The notes under the pieces: model-generated
The model's database searches: none
Told to the model about the DNA's origin: nothing
What the model saw: only the letters and a program-made list of their open reading frames with translations
Translations under genes and position numbers: made by a program
Origin: a virus
Length of the DNA: 22,038 nucleotides
Reading direction: 5' to 3' (one strand)
IMG/VR virus record: IMGVR_UViG_3300047276_000459
Span: 1-22,038 of that record
Shown: in pieces, positions 20,609-22,038 of the stretch
Layout: every line of letters begins with the position of its first letter
Position numbering within the stretch: position 1 is the stretch's first letter

Positions 20609-20884
20609 TCATGGCTCCACCTCAAACGCAGCACGAAACCGCACGCGATCCTTGGGCGGAATCGACACGACCATACCCTTCCAGCGGTTGAACATCTTCT
20701 TTCGCTTCGAGCGAATGATTACAAAGCTGCCAAAACCACGAAGGCGAACAGAGATGCCATTTTCCAGTCGTCCCATCACATTCTCAAGCCAGCAATTGGT
20801 GATCTGCCTAACTGTGTCGGGGTGAAATCCAGTCTGGCTCGATACCTCTGAAATCAATTCGGTCGTGTTGATGCTATTTTTCAT
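20609..20884 (-). CDS. HU/IHF-family DNA-binding protein
   Basis: A 91-residue protein, the usual HU length. ATG 20884 overlaps the upstream ATPase stop by 11 bases, with GGGGAAGG upstream. The fold pattern is clear: helix NTTELISEVSSQTGFHPDTV, helix NCWLENVMGRLENG, then the signature GISVRLRGFGSFVIIRSK (43-60) and the C-terminal KDRVRFRAAFEVEP. HU proteins bend DNA and could serve packaging, replication or transcription. Oddly, the DNA-binding arm, normally G-R-N-P-x-T-G, is replaced by KRKKMFNRWKGM, so the intercalating Pro is missing and DNA contacts must differ. Next to the ATPase, a recombination role is likely but inferred. Confidence 0.85.
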   Translation of the reverse strand: MKNSINTTELISEVSSQTGFHPDTVRQITNCWLENVMGRLENGISVRLRGFGSFVIIRSKRKKMFNRWKGMVVSIPPKDRVRFRAAFEVEP

Positions 20885-21569
20885 TTACCTTCCCCGCGTT
20901 AAGCCAGCTCGCAAGCAGTTCACCGTCTTTTGCCGATAACTGCCGAATGTTGTTAAAAATACCAGTTCGATCCTTTGATGCCTGGGCTCCATGATCCATG
21001 GCAATATCCAAAACCACAGTGAACTCGTACTCAAGGCCCTCACGCTGAACAGGAGCTAGGCCAACCTTGATTGGAGCTTGCTTGCCCTTACCATTGTCTT
21101 GGAGAACATAGTCTTGCTTAGAGCGCATTGTGGCGATGATGTGAATATTCGCTTGGAGAATAGCTGCCGTGAACGCCTCTTGCTTTGGAGTGATCTTGGC
21201 CCAGTTGGTAAACGAGTTTCCGCCACGAGCATCAAGCTGCTCCTTTTGCGACAGCAACCCACCTTCTCCATTCCATGCGTGACTAAGAGAGTCGATGATT
21301 AAGACATCATATCCAGCGGCCTCGGCCGCTTTGATCGCCTGGATGTACTTCTCAGTCAAAAACGGTGAATGCATTTCGGCGACATCAAACTCAATCCCTC
21401 GGTCGGAATAAAGCGAGGCTGATCCGTTCTCGGTGTCGACAACCGCATACTTGCCACCAGGAACCAGCCCTTTTGCGATCTGAAGGGCACTGTAAGTTTT
21501 ACCAGACCCAGATGGCCCAGTGAGAGCCAGCCTGATTTTTGACGTTGAACGTGTGGCCTTTTTAAACAT
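20874..21569 (-). CDS. Sak4-like RecA-family single-strand annealing ATPase
   Basis: A 231-residue protein. ATG 21569 is preceded by GGGGAAG and is the only start with a site; a longer frame from 21800 is a shadow. Walker A is GPSGSGKT (18-25) and Walker B LIIDSLSHAW (90-99), with an acidic site in VVDTENG (43-49). The ATM-like line ANIHIIATMRSK (about 146-157) fits the AAA_24 (PF13479) phage nucleotide-binding group, whose members include Sak4 recombination mediators. It overlaps the preceding gene by 8 bases and the HU gene by 11, so the three form an operon. The role in homologous recombination is inferred from family and neighbours. Confidence 0.85.
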   Translation of the reverse strand: MFKKATRSTSKIRLALTGPSGSGKTYSALQIAKGLVPGGKYAVVDTENGSASLYSDRGIEFDVAEMHSPFLTEKYIQAIKAAEAAGYDVLIIDSLSHAWNGEGGLLSQKEQLDARGGNSFTNWAKITPKQEAFTAAILQANIHIIATMRSKQDYVLQDNGKGKQAPIKVGLAPVQREGLEYEFTVVLDIAMDHGAQASKDRTGIFNNIRQLSAKDGELLASWLNAGKVNEK

Positions 21570-21924
21570 TTGAACTTCCCCAGTTAAAAGATTCTCTTTC
21601 GCGACGAGCGTCGTCGGTTTTGTCGAGTGGTGAATTGTCGTCGATAAAGTGACGCTGATCTGGCTGCTGGCCAGATTGCCTGATGTTGGCACGACCAAGA
21701 GCCTCGAAAAGCTCACGCCCGTCCCCAACAGTCTTTGGCTTCTGAAGCTCATATCGCTTTCTTGCGATGATCTCATAGGCCTTCTGATGAGCGTCCTCAT
21801 GCTTCATGCCTTGGAGCTTAAACTCGTCCCTTAAGATACGAACGTCACGGATCAGACATGGAAAAGGCTCAGGCTCAATGGCCAAGCCCGTAATCAATGA
21901 ATATGGTCTTGATGGTGGCTGCAT
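21562..21924 (-). CDS. Hypothetical phage protein (120 aa)
   Basis: ATG 21924 with GAGGAGA 5 bases upstream; the longer frame from 22008 overlaps a probable upstream gene and has no site. It begins with a Pro-rich segment (QPPSRPYSLITGLAIEPEPF), then a helix (IRDVRILRDEFKLQGMKHED), another helix (AYEIIARKRYELQKPK), and a polar Asp/Arg/Gln-rich end (DDARRERESFNWG). No family recognised. Overlap with the Sak4-like gene suggests a linked role in DNA metabolism. Confidence 0.72.
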   Translation of the reverse strand: MQPPSRPYSLITGLAIEPEPFPCLIRDVRILRDEFKLQGMKHEDAHQKAYEIIARKRYELQKPKTVGDGRELFEALGRANIRQSGQQPDQRHFIDDNSPLDKTDDARRERESFNWGSSNV

Positions 21925-21944
21925 AATGTCTCCTCGATGAATGC

Positions 21945-21973
21945 ATAATGAATGACTATCATTAGTTTTGCAA
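21945..21973 (-). promoter_or_regulatory. Possible sigma-70-like promoter
   Basis: TTGCAA, a 17-base spacer and CATTAT (four of six consensus bases in each box), ending 20 bases before the start codon at 21924, just after a probable gene end. Such matches are frequent by chance in AT-rich sequence. Confidence 0.25.
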
Positions 21974-22038
21974 TCAAAAAGGGTAAAGCCTTTCAACAAA
22001 CCGAACATAAGGCGTGTAACCGTATTTTTCTTTCATAC
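21974..22038 (-). CDS. Possible C-terminal end of an upstream gene, partial
   Basis: A reading frame enters at the right edge and ends TGA at 21974. The visible 20 or so residues read MKEKYGYTPYVRFVERLYPF. Ordinary protein composition suggests a real gene end, but the stretch is too short for certainty. Confidence 0.35.
   Translation of the reverse strand, partial: MKEKYGYTPYVRFVERLYPF

Overview
This is a stretch of a tailed double-stranded DNA phage or prophage (Caudoviricetes). Every well-supported gene is on the minus strand, so the functional order runs from base 22038 down to base 1. The call rests on an unbroken DNA-packaging and head module: a probable small terminase, a large terminase, a P22-sized portal, a scaffold and an HK97-type capsid protein. 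Upstream of it lie lysis-type genes and a cloud of small overlapping accessory genes. Shine-Dalgarno sequences of the GGAGG type precede most genes and GTG or TTG starts are common, which fits a bacterial host with ordinary initiation. The host genus cannot be read from the window.

Region by region in the direction of transcription. (1) 22038-20609: DNA-metabolism end, with a hypothetical protein, a Sak4/RecA-like P-loop ATPase and an HU/IHF-family protein. (2) 20563-19307: three hypothetical genes, one a 41-residue membrane peptide. (3) 19306-18785: about 520 bases without a minus-strand gene. It holds several hairpins and a strong rho-independent terminator that reads on the PLUS strand, so I propose a separate plus-strand structured RNA unit here. 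(4) 18784-18263: a visibly AT-rich DUF559/Vsr-like endonuclease, probably a free-standing homing or mobile nuclease. (5) 18276-14303: small accessory genes chained by ATGA, GTGA or TGATG overlaps. They include a 28-residue membrane peptide, a Tyr/Asp/Asn-Gly hexanucleotide-repeat protein and an Ea22-like protein. (6) 14310-11656: a lysis and envelope cassette with a small hydrophobic protein, a TIGR02594/CHAP-like endolysin, a phage-type glycosyltransferase and a permuted NlpC/P60 (YiiX-like) enzyme. (7) 11659-7173: a RusA-like resolvase, a probable TerS, TerL and small genes. (8) 7173-1: portal, scaffold, capsid, two paralogous decoration or fibre proteins each in a unit bounded by a hairpin terminator, and a truncated head/tail protein running off the left edge.

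The most striking features are: a LAGLIDADG intein inserted exactly in the TerL Walker A loop, with the residue signature of a class 3 intein (Ala1, block-B Trp, block-F Cys and Thr, Thr+1); the plus-strand structured RNA candidate inside a minus-strand genome; and a 29-unit hexanucleotide repeat gene that varies only at the first base of alternate codons.
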